Origin: Candidatus Jordarchaeum madagascarense
GTDB lineage: Archaea > Asgardarchaeota > Jordiarchaeia > Jordiarchaeales > Jordiarchaeaceae
Assembly: GCA_019056875.1 (NCBI GenBank)
Contig: DXJA01000377.1
Span: forward strand, 1 to 6,643
Reading direction: 5' to 3'
Length of the DNA stretch: 6,643 bases
Both the position numbers and the translations under genes were made by a program. The notes under the pieces are model-generated. The model saw only the letters and a program-made list of their open reading frames with translations. It searched no databases and had not been told where the DNA came from. Positions 1 to 5,886 of this stretch are shown here, piece by piece; the first letter of the stretch is position 1, and each line of letters starts with the position of its first letter.

Positions 1-130
1 AATGAATCAAATTAATTATTTTCTTAAAATGGTTAACATTTAAAATTTCTATGAATTTTTTACCATATGTTATAGGAAAATTCGAACTTCTGCATAATTA
101 ATATACTAATAATTTGGATACACAGATGCT

Positions 131-168
131 AGTCTTTAGAGAACTCTAGACTTGACCCTGTTTTTCTT
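131..168 (+). terminator. Possible hairpin plus T-tract terminator for a gene left of the window
   Basis: AGTCT at 131-135 pairs with AGACT at 148-152, and AGAG (138-141) can pair with CTCT (144-147), giving an imperfect hairpin. A TTTTTCTT tract follows at 161-168. Archaeal transcription ends at U-rich tracts, so this could end a plus-strand transcript entering from the left. No gene end is visible before it, so the assignment is tentative. Confidence 0.25.
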
Positions 169-189
169 AGTTTTCAATAGAAGGCTTAA

Positions 190-297
190 TCACTGCAGCG
201 AGGTTTTAGGAAATTTTACAAAAATTTTGCCGCCAAATTCAATTGGGAAATGTTCAAGGGGTTTCCTGCATTCTCTGCTTTGGTAGAGAACGCGTAA
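190..297 (+). pseudogene. Possible remnant of a coding region C-terminus, unrecognised
   Basis: A 35-codon open stretch between TAA at 187-189 and TAA at 295-297 reads like the end of a globular protein rather than random AT-rich sequence. It contains GFRKFYKNFAAKFNW followed by EMFKGFPAFSALVENA, rich in aromatic and basic residues. The only in-frame ATG (250) is internal and has no ribosome binding site, so it is not an intact gene. The end of a decayed transposase or other gene is possible, but I recognise no family. An alternative frame over the same bases is also open, which weakens the case. Confidence 0.2.
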
Positions 298-332
298 AGT
301 TTTTCTAGGTTATGAAAATGTATATTTTGGTA

Positions 333-377
333 AAAATTTATGTTTTATTACAGTTATAATAACACAAGGTATATAGT
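333..377 (+). promoter_or_regulatory. Candidate promoter region of the GTPase operon
   Basis: Three TATA-like sequences lie in this AT-rich stretch: AAATTTATG around 334-342, TTATAATA at 354-361 and TATATAG at 371-377. With about 25 bases from box to start, transcription would begin near 364, 383 or 398. The first would give a leader long enough to carry the ribosome binding sites at 384-388 and 407-411. The sequence alone does not say which box is used. Confidence 0.3.
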
Positions 378-395
378 GTCATAAGGAGCAGTTCC

Positions 396-437
396 ATGTA
401 CTCTTTGGAGGATGATGTCTTTGGATGCCGGAAGTAA
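396..437 (+). CDS. Possible 13-codon leader ORF overlapping the GTPase start
   Basis: ATG at 396 opens MYSLEDDVFGCRK and ends at TAA 435-437, in a different frame from the GTPase and overlapping its first codons. It has the better-placed Shine-Dalgarno site: AAGGAG at 383-388, seven bases before the ATG. The GTPase's own GGAGG lies inside this small ORF. Ribosomes translating it would end just past the GTPase start, which could couple or limit GTPase translation. A short ORF of this kind can occur by chance. Confidence 0.25.
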   Translation: MYSLEDDVFGCRK

Positions 438-966
438 AAGTTATTTATTCAAGGTAATCGTAGTCGGTGAGGGCGGCGTTGGAAAAACGACTTTTATAAA
501 CAGGTACACGACGCAGAAATTTATTGAGAGTACAAAAATTACTATTGGTGCCGGATTTTATTCTTTGGATAAAAAAGTAAATGGGGATTCCGTAAAGCTT
601 CAGGTGTGGGACTTTGGTGGTGAAAAAAGGTTTCGTTTTATTTTACCCAGTTATTGTAAGGGAACCAGTGGCGTAATATTCGCTTTTGATATTACAAGAC
701 CTTCCAGTTTGTGGAACCTAGAAGAATGGTTCGATCTAGTCAAGAAGCACACAAATAATCCGATATCTTTACTTATCGGAACAAAAGCGGATGAAGCGGA
801 AAAGGTCAGTGTTAAGACGGTTAATGATGAACAAATTGCGGAATTTATAAAAAAACATAATTTGCCTCCCGACTCGTTTTTTAAAACGAGTTCTAAAACG
901 GGTCAAAATGTTAAGGAAGTTTTTACTAAACTGTATGATTTGCTCTATAAGAGGGCGAAGAAATAA
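412..966 (+). CDS. Ras/Rab-like small GTPase
   Basis: This 184-residue protein is a single G domain of the Ras superfamily. It is expected to switch between GTP- and GDP-bound forms and signal to a partner in the cytoplasm. All G boxes are visible: P-loop GEGGVGKT (residues 19-26), switch I Thr44 in TIG, Walker B/switch II WDFGGEKRF (66-74), TKAD (124-127) for guanine, and TSSKTG (159-164). Its DxGG resembles Arf/G-alpha, while the rest resembles Rab/Ras. Where Ras has the catalytic Gln61, this protein has Glu71. There is no C-terminal cysteine, so prenylation is not expected. Start: ATG ATG at 412 directly abuts GGAGG (407-411), which is unusually close. ATG 415 or TTG 421 (nine bases from GGAGG) are possible true starts; the G domain begins at residue 13 either way. 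Its stop overlaps the next start by one base (TAATG), so the two genes are co-transcribed and probably translationally coupled. Confidence 0.93.
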   Translation: MMSLDAGSKSYLFKVIVVGEGGVGKTTFINRYTTQKFIESTKITIGAGFYSLDKKVNGDSVKLQVWDFGGEKRFRFILPSYCKGTSGVIFAFDITRPSSLWNLEEWFDLVKKHTNNPISLLIGTKADEAEKVSVKTVNDEQIAEFIKKHNLPPDSFFKTSSKTGQNVKEVFTKLYDLLYKRAKK

Positions 967-1691
967 TGCCTGATAACAATCTTGTCTTCACGGGGTACTG
1001 TGAGAAATGTAAGACTAAATTTACGTATCGTTTTAGTAAAGAGCAGCTTGAACAGAAGAGCGGCGGCATTTATTCAGGCGTATTTCTTCATAATAGTAAA
1101 GATAATAAAGAAATTCACGCGGTACTTGCTTATTTTGACAGTAATCTTGCCGATAGAGGAACAGAGGATTCAAACGTAATTCAGACCAGCGATATTTCGC
1201 TAGAATGCGTGCAAGTAAACACCTTACCAAGTTTGAAAGAAGGAATAACCACAAATCGAGACATTAAAGTGCTCTATGAATGGCTAATCAACGAGTACAT
1301 TTCCTACTTCAAAAACAAAGAACCTCCAGAAAGTAAACCACTTAGCCCAGCAATAAACAAAATTATAGAAGACTCAAAAGCACAATCCAAAATATACGAA
1401 AACTTTGCGCTAATTTCTGACAAAACAGGCGACAAAATTATTTTCGATTCACAGACAACCGACCTCAACACAATCGAGGACAGCGAACTGAAAAACGCGT
1501 ACCAAACACTCTTCGACCAAATCAGGGCGCATTTCAGGGTAGAAAACGAAAACGAGGCTCTCGAAGCTTCAAAAAAACTCGGGCTCAAAATAGTTACCCT
1601 ATGGAAGGACATAGTAAAATCAGGGCTTTCCGAAGACATGATCCGCATACTAGAAGGCTTACTATCCTTTCAAAATTCTCAAGACAAGTGA
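966..1691 (+). CDS. Unrecognised protein with CxxC N-terminus, partner of the GTPase
   Basis: This 241-residue protein starts at ATG 966, sharing one base with the GTPase stop; the coupling fixes the start without a separate ribosome site. I do not recognise a named family. The N-terminus has CEKC (Cys12, Cys15) in YCEKCKTKF, a zinc-ribbon-like knuckle. No second CxxC follows (the other Cys is at 81), so a full zinc site would need dimerisation or other ligands. Residues about 33-75 look like a small alpha/beta domain, with HAVLAYFD and a DRG turn. Residues about 97-118 and 125-241 are mainly helical and charged. There is no signal peptide or membrane segment, so it is probably cytoplasmic. 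The overlap with the GTPase suggests an effector, regulator or adaptor; this is inference. Codon use changes sharply near residue 97: Asp is 5 GAT/1 GAC before and 1 GAT/10 GAC after, suggesting a composite gene. Confidence 0.8.
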   Translation: MPDNNLVFTGYCEKCKTKFTYRFSKEQLEQKSGGIYSGVFLHNSKDNKEIHAVLAYFDSNLADRGTEDSNVIQTSDISLECVQVNTLPSLKEGITTNRDIKVLYEWLINEYISYFKNKEPPESKPLSPAINKIIEDSKAQSKIYENFALISDKTGDKIIFDSQTTDLNTIEDSELKNAYQTLFDQIRAHFRVENENEALEASKKLGLKIVTLWKDIVKSGLSEDMIRILEGLLSFQNSQDK

Positions 1692-1701
1692 AACTGAAAT
1701 A
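1692..1701. repeat. Left arm of a 10-bp inverted repeat at convergent gene ends
   Basis: AACTGAAATA here is the exact reverse complement of TATTTCAGTT at 1903-1912. The two arms sit directly after the stop of the CxxC protein gene and across the stop of the beta-helix/VWA gene. They bracket the 219-base convergent gap. A 10-bp match over this distance can arise by chance, and no function is established. Confidence 0.3.
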
Positions 1702-1704
1702 ATT

Positions 1705-1761
1705 AAAAAAGTACTTATACCGATCATTATTGTAGACTTCTTAAAGGTTTGTTTCAAGAAG
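1705..1761 (-). terminator. Possible 3'-end signal in the convergent gap
   Basis: CTTCTT (1737-1742) pairs with AAGAAG (1756-1761), with further AA/TT pairs inside, making a hairpin. On the minus strand a T6 tract follows at 1710-1705. This could end minus-strand transcripts of the beta-helix/VWA gene, though it lies about 150-200 bases past that stop. No comparable T-tract is seen just after the plus-strand stop at 1691. The remainder of the gap shows nothing I can assign. Confidence 0.22.
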
Positions 1762-1902
1762 AGATGGAGGGGTGTGTTATACTCGTAGGGATGCGGGTAC
1801 TGCTCACACTGTCGTTTGAACGTGTCTTCCCATTGCTTCCGCTGAAGGCTATTATCTTCCCTCACAGTTGAATAGTAGACTTCACATCGTCCGCCGTATG
1901 CC

Positions 1903-1912
1903 TATTTCAGTT
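1903..1912. repeat. Right arm of a 10-bp inverted repeat at convergent gene ends
   Basis: TATTTCAGTT is the exact reverse complement of 1692-1701. It overlaps the TAA stop of the minus-strand gene at 1911-1913. See the left arm. Confidence 0.3.
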
Positions 1913-4775
1913 ATTTTAACAGGTCGTCTAGTTTTTTGCGTATCTTTTCTTCCAGAGGCGAAAAGCTGAATTTCATCTTTCTTGGTATATTTCCCTTATT
2001 GACCGCTCTCCTAATCTCCACACTGCCGATGTTTACACTGAACTCGCTGGGGGCATCCTCTTCTTTAAGGATGAGGTGCCTCCAATAGCTCCCGTCTAAG
2101 CTGTCATGAACCTCTCCTACAAGTTTGCCTACTCTCGACCTAAACCTTACCTGATCTGAACGGAAGGGTCCCATGTAATCGCCCTTCTTTGAGAAGGGGG
2201 TAACTATCAAGCGTAATCGTCTGAAGCCTTTTTTCAATAAATCTTCGGTATCGTCGGCCTTTATCAGAACCTGCGTCTTTTCTAGATCAGCCAAGAAGGA
2301 TACGTACTTACTGACAACATAGGTTCTGCGGAAGTTATTGTTTGATTTTGTCTTTCCCTCAGCCACGAATTCGAAAGTATAAGTACCTTCCTGCTCCGGA
2401 ACGAAATTAATTATGAATATGCCTGTAGGCCCTTTAGAGGAAACTGGGTGTTTGAGATTTTCTAGTCTGAGCTTTTCCTTCCTAACTGGCAGGAATTTCA
2501 TTTTGTTGCTCTCCTTAAAATCCTGCGCCAGGTGATGTCGTTGAAGTATACGGCTTGGCTCCTTCTGTGTTATCAGACTTTTGATACTATCAGGGTTTTT
2601 AGTTATGTGATTTACCAGAAGGGTTCCTATACTACCATCGGGAGCTGTGACATTAACTTCGACATTCAAGTTTTCGATTGGTTCGCCATTCTCCAACAGC
2701 CTTGCATTCAGGCGGAGATTTCTTCCGGTGCTACTGAACCCGCGATCGACCCAGAATTGGGAAACGAGGTAAGGGTCAACAGCAGCAAACCTGCATACTT
2801 CTGGCGGAGAACCACCATCACGTCGCCGGACATTCAAAATCTTCCACTCGCCCGCAGCCGGATTCTCGATAAGGTAACTAGCAAATGATGCCTCGTCTTC
2901 TGCACCGTAGATGACCCCGGCGGGTAGATTCTCAGGAGTTATCGTGTTCCCGTTTGGATCCTCAAGATCGAAATCCATTTGTAAAGCAGCATCTTCCCAG
3001 CCGATCAGAACGAGCATCTTGCTTTCACCTTCATTGAGGGGGAAGGTGGTGACACCGCTTTCGCAAGTATTGACGACAATCCCGATACCAAGAGGGTTGG
3101 CTAGGCTGTTAAGGAAAAAGCGTTTAAGGTCAAGGTTGTCTAATGACCTCGTCAAAGCGTAGTCGCCTAGAGTGGCATTGGAAACTTCGCTCAGCATTTC
3201 GGGATCTATACTGTCATCGCCAAACCCTACACTGTAGACGTTAATTCGCTGCATGAAAGTAGGATAAATCACGTTGGGCGATCGTCCACAGTTCGTCTTC
3301 CCATCGGACAGAAGAAAGATGTACTTTCTCCGACCATCATCTAGAGAGCCAAATTGTTCACGTGCCCGGTCAAGGCCCTCACCCATAGGTGTCCACCAAC
3401 GGGACAGTGGTGAACCTAAAGATGCGCTGAAATGGGCAGGGTCCTCAGGCAAGTCAGAGAGAGGATACCAAACATGGGTGTTCTCCTCCCCGGTTCTGGC
3501 AAAGGTAATTAGTCCAAGTCGCAATAGGGCCGTGGCGCAATTGATATCGGAGAGAGCGGAAGCCAAGACATTACAGGCAGACTTGGCTGAATCCCACTTC
3601 CCCTCTTCAAGCATGCTGCCTGATTGATCCAGTAGGAGTATGCAGTCGAGGGGGACGGGCTCGGGGACCTGCTTGAATGGAAGGAAATCAAGAGTCGGCT
3701 CGGGATCACCACCATTTTCGACGGTGATGCGGGCAGCAACATCTGCTGGGTTGTTTGTGCCCCAATCGTTGAAACGGGCGAAACAGGTGCCGCTTCCTTG
3801 GAGTATTATTTCGTACCCGGTCAAGGAGCCATTGTCTCTAATAATATTCTCTCCAGGGCTTCCCTGATAGCCGCCACCTAAATCTGGTTGTCCTTCCTCC
3901 TCCGCCCATATGGGGTAGCTTATACCGTAGTTAAAGTTGTTAGTGATTGTGTTACCCCAAACTCGGGCCGTTGCCCAGTTTATGAAGAGGATGCCTCCAG
4001 CGAACCCTGTAATTGTGTTGTGGTGAATGTCAGCGGTAGCTTGATCCATTAGCTGAATACCGGATTGAGAATAGCCCAAAGGGACATCATTGGTGCTTTG
4101 TCCCGTAATGGTGTTGTATGAAATATTGGCTGAGCTAGTGTCCCGTAGTCGAATGCCATTGCAGTTGATGGTGACTGAGCCGTTAAGGGTGCAGTGGGTT
4201 ACCTCTGCAGATGAGTCACCGTACAAGTCAATACAGTGGTCAGTCCAGTTGCCCATATTGACGTTTGTGATGGTGGCTTGAGAGTCAACGAGTTTGATTC
4301 CGATATCAGAATACATTCTGAAATCTGTACCTATCCGCGAATTACTGACTAGGAGCTCACCATTTGTGACTTGGATAAAATAGTTGCTAATATCAATTAC
4401 ATCGCAGTTCTCAAACTCTAGGCGCGCGTTACCATCATCAGCAAAAATTCCCATTCGATGGTGTTGCCCATCAGGCTTACGACCGGATATGTGGATGTTC
4501 TCAAAGCGTACCGTAACCGCACCTACTAGGCGAATCAGGGGCGTGGTATCGCTAACGCCATCGGGACAGGTTATAGACGATTCCTCCCGGCTCGCGCCGA
4601 TCAGGGTTAGGTTCTTGTCTATCTCAAACGATTCCCGAAATTCTCCTACTCCAATATGGATAACAGAGTTCGGGTCCGCTTCCTGTACCGCGTGGCTTAC
4701 TGTGAGCCAGGGGTGGTCTATTGAACCGTCGCCAGTATCATCGTTCCCAGTTACTTCAACATAATAAATAACCAT
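1911..4775 (-). CDS. Right-handed beta-helix and VWA-domain protein
   Basis: This 954-residue multidomain protein probably binds ligands or partners. Residues 1-~365 are a pectin-lyase-like beta-helix. The opening YYVEVTGNDDTGDG, then HPWLTVSHAVQEA and LTLIG, matches the DUF1565/NosD-like pattern, and rungs repeat an NTIT step at 221, 253 and 275. A PEPVP linker (371-375) leads to a VWA domain (~376-555) with a complete metal-ion-dependent adhesion site: DQSGS (Asp383, Ser385, Ser387), Thr462 in TPMGEGL and Asp491 in LLSDG. The C-terminal part looks like beta-sandwich modules: ~560-655, ~670-810 with a lysine/arginine-rich insert at ~723-782, and ~835-922, where VTPFSKKGDYMGP and DSLDGSYW resemble bacterial/archaeal Ig-like modules. 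The tail is a short charged helix. The start is firm: AAGGAGG lies seven bases upstream. No signal peptide or membrane anchor is seen, which is unusual for this fold combination. By eye the gene is richer in G+C than its neighbours. The domain calls are firm; the role is unknown. Confidence 0.93.
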   Translation of the reverse strand: MVIYYVEVTGNDDTGDGSIDHPWLTVSHAVQEADPNSVIHIGVGEFRESFEIDKNLTLIGASREESSITCPDGVSDTTPLIRLVGAVTVRFENIHISGRKPDGQHHRMGIFADDGNARLEFENCDVIDISNYFIQVTNGELLVSNSRIGTDFRMYSDIGIKLVDSQATITNVNMGNWTDHCIDLYGDSSAEVTHCTLNGSVTINCNGIRLRDTSSANISYNTITGQSTNDVPLGYSQSGIQLMDQATADIHHNTITGFAGGILFINWATARVWGNTITNNFNYGISYPIWAEEEGQPDLGGGYQGSPGENIIRDNGSLTGYEIILQGSGTCFARFNDWGTNNPADVAARITVENGGDPEPTLDFLPFKQVPEPVPLDCILLLDQSGSMLEEGKWDSAKSACNVLASALSDINCATALLRLGLITFARTGEENTHVWYPLSDLPEDPAHFSASLGSPLSRWWTPMGEGLDRAREQFGSLDDGRRKYIFLLSDGKTNCGRSPNVIYPTFMQRINVYSVGFGDDSIDPEMLSEVSNATLGDYALTRSLDNLDLKRFFLNSLANPLGIGIVVNTCESGVTTFPLNEGESKMLVLIGWEDAALQMDFDLEDPNGNTITPENLPAGVIYGAEDEASFASYLIENPAAGEWKILNVRRRDGGSPPEVCRFAAVDPYLVSQFWVDRGFSSTGRNLRLNARLLENGEPIENLNVEVNVTAPDGSIGTLLVNHITKNPDSIKSLITQKEPSRILQRHHLAQDFKESNKMKFLPVRKEKLRLENLKHPVSSKGPTGIFIINFVPEQEGTYTFEFVAEGKTKSNNNFRRTYVVSKYVSFLADLEKTQVLIKADDTEDLLKKGFRRLRLIVTPFSKKGDYMGPFRSDQVRFRSRVGKLVGEVHDSLDGSYWRHLILKEEDAPSEFSVNIGSVEIRRAVNKGNIPRKMKFSFSPLEEKIRKKLDDLLK

Positions 4776-4782
4776 TTTTTTC

Positions 4783-4789
4783 CCTCCTT
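4783..4789 (-). promoter_or_regulatory. Strong ribosome binding site of the beta-helix/VWA gene
   Basis: On the minus strand AAGGAGG lies seven bases before the ATG at 4775. It fixes that start and so supports the conclusion that the protein has no N-terminal signal peptide. Confidence 0.85.
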
Positions 4790-4828
4790 CTTTAAGAAGA
4801 TATTTTAACCTTTTATTAATGTTTTGGG

Positions 4829-4836
4829 CTTATAAA
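4829..4836 (-). promoter_or_regulatory. Archaeal TATA box of the beta-helix/VWA gene
   Basis: The minus strand reads TTTATAAG inside the near-palindrome GGGTTTATAAGCCC (4826-4839). A start about 25 bases downstream, near 4806, would leave a leader of about 30 bases carrying the AAGGAGG site. The GGG/CCC arms flanking the box could also be a repressor site, but nothing else supports that. The box implies this gene is transcribed independently of the methyltransferase upstream. Confidence 0.6.
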
Positions 4837-4942
4837 CCCTAATCAATCTTCTGGCAGTGCTGGCAAGTTAAGCTAATCTCCTAAACGAGTTAATCAAGAA
4901 CTTCAACCGGGAGATGTTAATGATTACGAAACAGAAACCACG

Positions 4943-4947
4943 AAAAA
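4943..4947 (-). terminator. Possible U-tract terminator of the methyltransferase gene
   Basis: The minus strand has T5 (4947-4943) five bases after the TAG stop at 4953. Archaeal RNA polymerase can stop at such tracts, and a separate promoter for the next gene follows about 110 bases on. There is no clear hairpin. Confidence 0.25.
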
Positions 4948-4952
4948 TTTGC

Positions 4953-5552
4953 CTACCGAACATTATTTTGCTTGCTTCTTAGATGTTTTTCTGATACCCC
5001 TGCATAAATTGGTCCCATAAAAATTAATTTAGATTCTTTATAATCAATTTCTTTTAGTCCGCTGTTTTTCATTAACTGTCGGATTTCTTCTGTGGGTATA
5101 CCATGACTTTCTTTTGTCGGTTCTCTTATGAAGAGTTTTCCTTTTTCCTTTAATATGCGTGATACGGCGTTTACCAAATCTTGTCTTAAAGGTTGTTCAA
5201 CATCATGAAGCATAAAATGAATAATAGCTGCATCAAAGGAATCAGGTTTAATGTTCAGTTTAGTAATATCCCCAATTTTGTACTCTACATTAGGATAATT
5301 CTTTAATCTTTTTTTAAGAATCTTCATCCAACCCTCGGATGTATCAATACAGGTCAGTACCCCGTTTCCTTCTGATAAAATTTTAGCAATGTGCAGTGAG
5401 TTGGCTCCCCACCCCGACCCGAGTTCAAGCACCTTTTCATTTCCTTTCATGCCGAGCCCGTATATATAATTCTTGTAAAAACGTCCCACAAGTTTACTGG
5501 CAAGTATATGGATATAGACTTCCAAAGTGCTCGGTTTCCATGTTTCTGACAA
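4953..5552 (-). CDS. Class I SAM-dependent methyltransferase
   Basis: This 199-residue protein is a Rossmann-fold methyltransferase of the UbiE/Methyltransf_11 type, transferring a methyl group from S-adenosylmethionine to an unknown substrate in the cytoplasm. Motif I is VLELGSGWGANS (residues 41-52), the glycine-rich SAM loop. The acidic residue at the end of strand 2 is Asp70 in CIDTSEGW, GD at 94-95 is the adenine-contact region, and FDAAIIHFMLHDV (106-118) is the motif after strand 4. LKEKGKLFIREP (134-145) is the strand 5 region. The final strands are short, and the length fits a minimal domain with no substrate-specific extension. The start is TTG at 5552, supported by AGAGGG at 5566-5561 and a TATA box further up. 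The frame stays open upstream but offers no start codon. ATG at residue 35 would remove the helix before motif I and is unlikely. The substrate cannot be inferred from neighbours. Confidence 0.9.
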   Translation of the reverse strand: MSETWKPSTLEVYIHILASKLVGRFYKNYIYGLGMKGNEKVLELGSGWGANSLHIAKILSEGNGVLTCIDTSEGWMKILKKRLKNYPNVEYKIGDITKLNIKPDSFDAAIIHFMLHDVEQPLRQDLVNAVSRILKEKGKLFIREPTKESHGIPTEEIRQLMKNSGLKEIDYKESKLIFMGPIYAGVSEKHLRSKQNNVR

Positions 5553-5560
5553 AAATAAAA

Positions 5561-5566
5561 CCCTCT
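5561..5566 (-). promoter_or_regulatory. Ribosome binding site deciding the TTG start of the methyltransferase
   Basis: The minus strand reads AGAGGG eight bases before TTG at 5552. No ATG or GTG is available near it, so this site supports a TTG start. Confidence 0.6.
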
Positions 5567-5597
5567 TACCAAGCTTTGATGTACTATCATAACGAAG

Positions 5598-5606
5598 TAT
5601 ATAAAG
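5598..5606 (-). promoter_or_regulatory. Archaeal TATA box of the methyltransferase gene
   Basis: The minus strand reads CTTTATATACTT, a near-consensus archaeal TATA box. Transcription would start near 5575, giving a leader of about 22 bases with the AGAGGG site inside it. This is the clearest sign in the window that the host is an archaeon. Confidence 0.7.
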
Positions 5607-5668
5607 CTTAGAGTGGTGCCAAAAATGAAACCATTTTTTATAAAAGTAAATTCAAAGGATCTAGTTGT

Positions 5669-5886
5669 TTAATCGTTGTTTCTATGTTGATAGTTCGACT
5701 CTTGAAAACCCATTCTTTTTTCTACTTTGAAGACTTGGTCCGCGAAGCTTTCCAGTTCTCTCTCATGTGAGACTGGGATTACCTGTGCGACCTGTAATTC
5801 GTTAGTATTCCTCTTACTTTGAAAAGTTGCTCTTTTGAGAAGTCGTCTCCGATTGCCTTTTCTTGTATGGAAAAAGAGTCAGATAC
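5669..5886 (-). pseudogene. Frameshifted C-terminal remnant of a Rad50/SMC-like ATPase
   Basis: No intact ORF exists here, but two overlapping minus-strand frames join into one protein-like sequence. Frame A (5886 to stop at 5781-5779) reads GDDFSKEQLFKVRGILTNYR near its end. Frame B (from 5791 to TAA 5671-5669) continues VAQVIPVSHERELESFADQV and FKVEKRMGFQ. A loss of one base near 5791 would explain the switch. The pattern QVIPVSHEREL..FAD..F.VEK resembles the last strand and H-loop (switch histidine) of Rad50/SbcC/SMC-type ABC ATPases, where IxVSHxxEL..xAD is typical. The preceding segment matches the D-loop-to-helix region, though IQEKAIGDD lacks a proper Walker B LDEP. The upstream coding part is absent, and the remnant borders the inverted repeat at 5879-5963. 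Recognition is by eye from motif shape. Confidence 0.45.

Noticed and set aside
982..1648. Short ORFs in other frames inside the CxxC protein gene
   Set aside because: They lie wholly inside a gene whose start is fixed by overlap with the GTPase stop, and their translations are low-quality and unlike proteins.
1662..1865. Minus-strand 67-codon ORF with a hydrophobic C-terminal stretch
   Set aside because: It starts at GTG with no Shine-Dalgarno site or TATA box and overlaps the end of the opposite-strand CxxC protein gene. Part of its hydrophobic segment lies next to or within the antisense of real coding sequence.
2532..4764. Several plus-strand ORFs of 63-126 codons antisense to the VWA gene
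   Set aside because: They are shadows of a well-supported long gene. Their translations show no domain motifs, and no ribosome sites or promoters were evident.
4849..4866. CTGGCA direct repeat (CTGGCAGTGCTGGCAA) as part of a repeat array
   Set aside because: Only two copies in tandem, with no regular spacing. No CRISPR-like repeat-spacer pattern is present anywhere in the window.
5779..5800. Programmed -1 frameshift in the ATPase remnant
   Set aside because: No slippery heptamer precedes the frame change, and the 5' part of the gene, including its start, is absent, so decay is the simpler reading.
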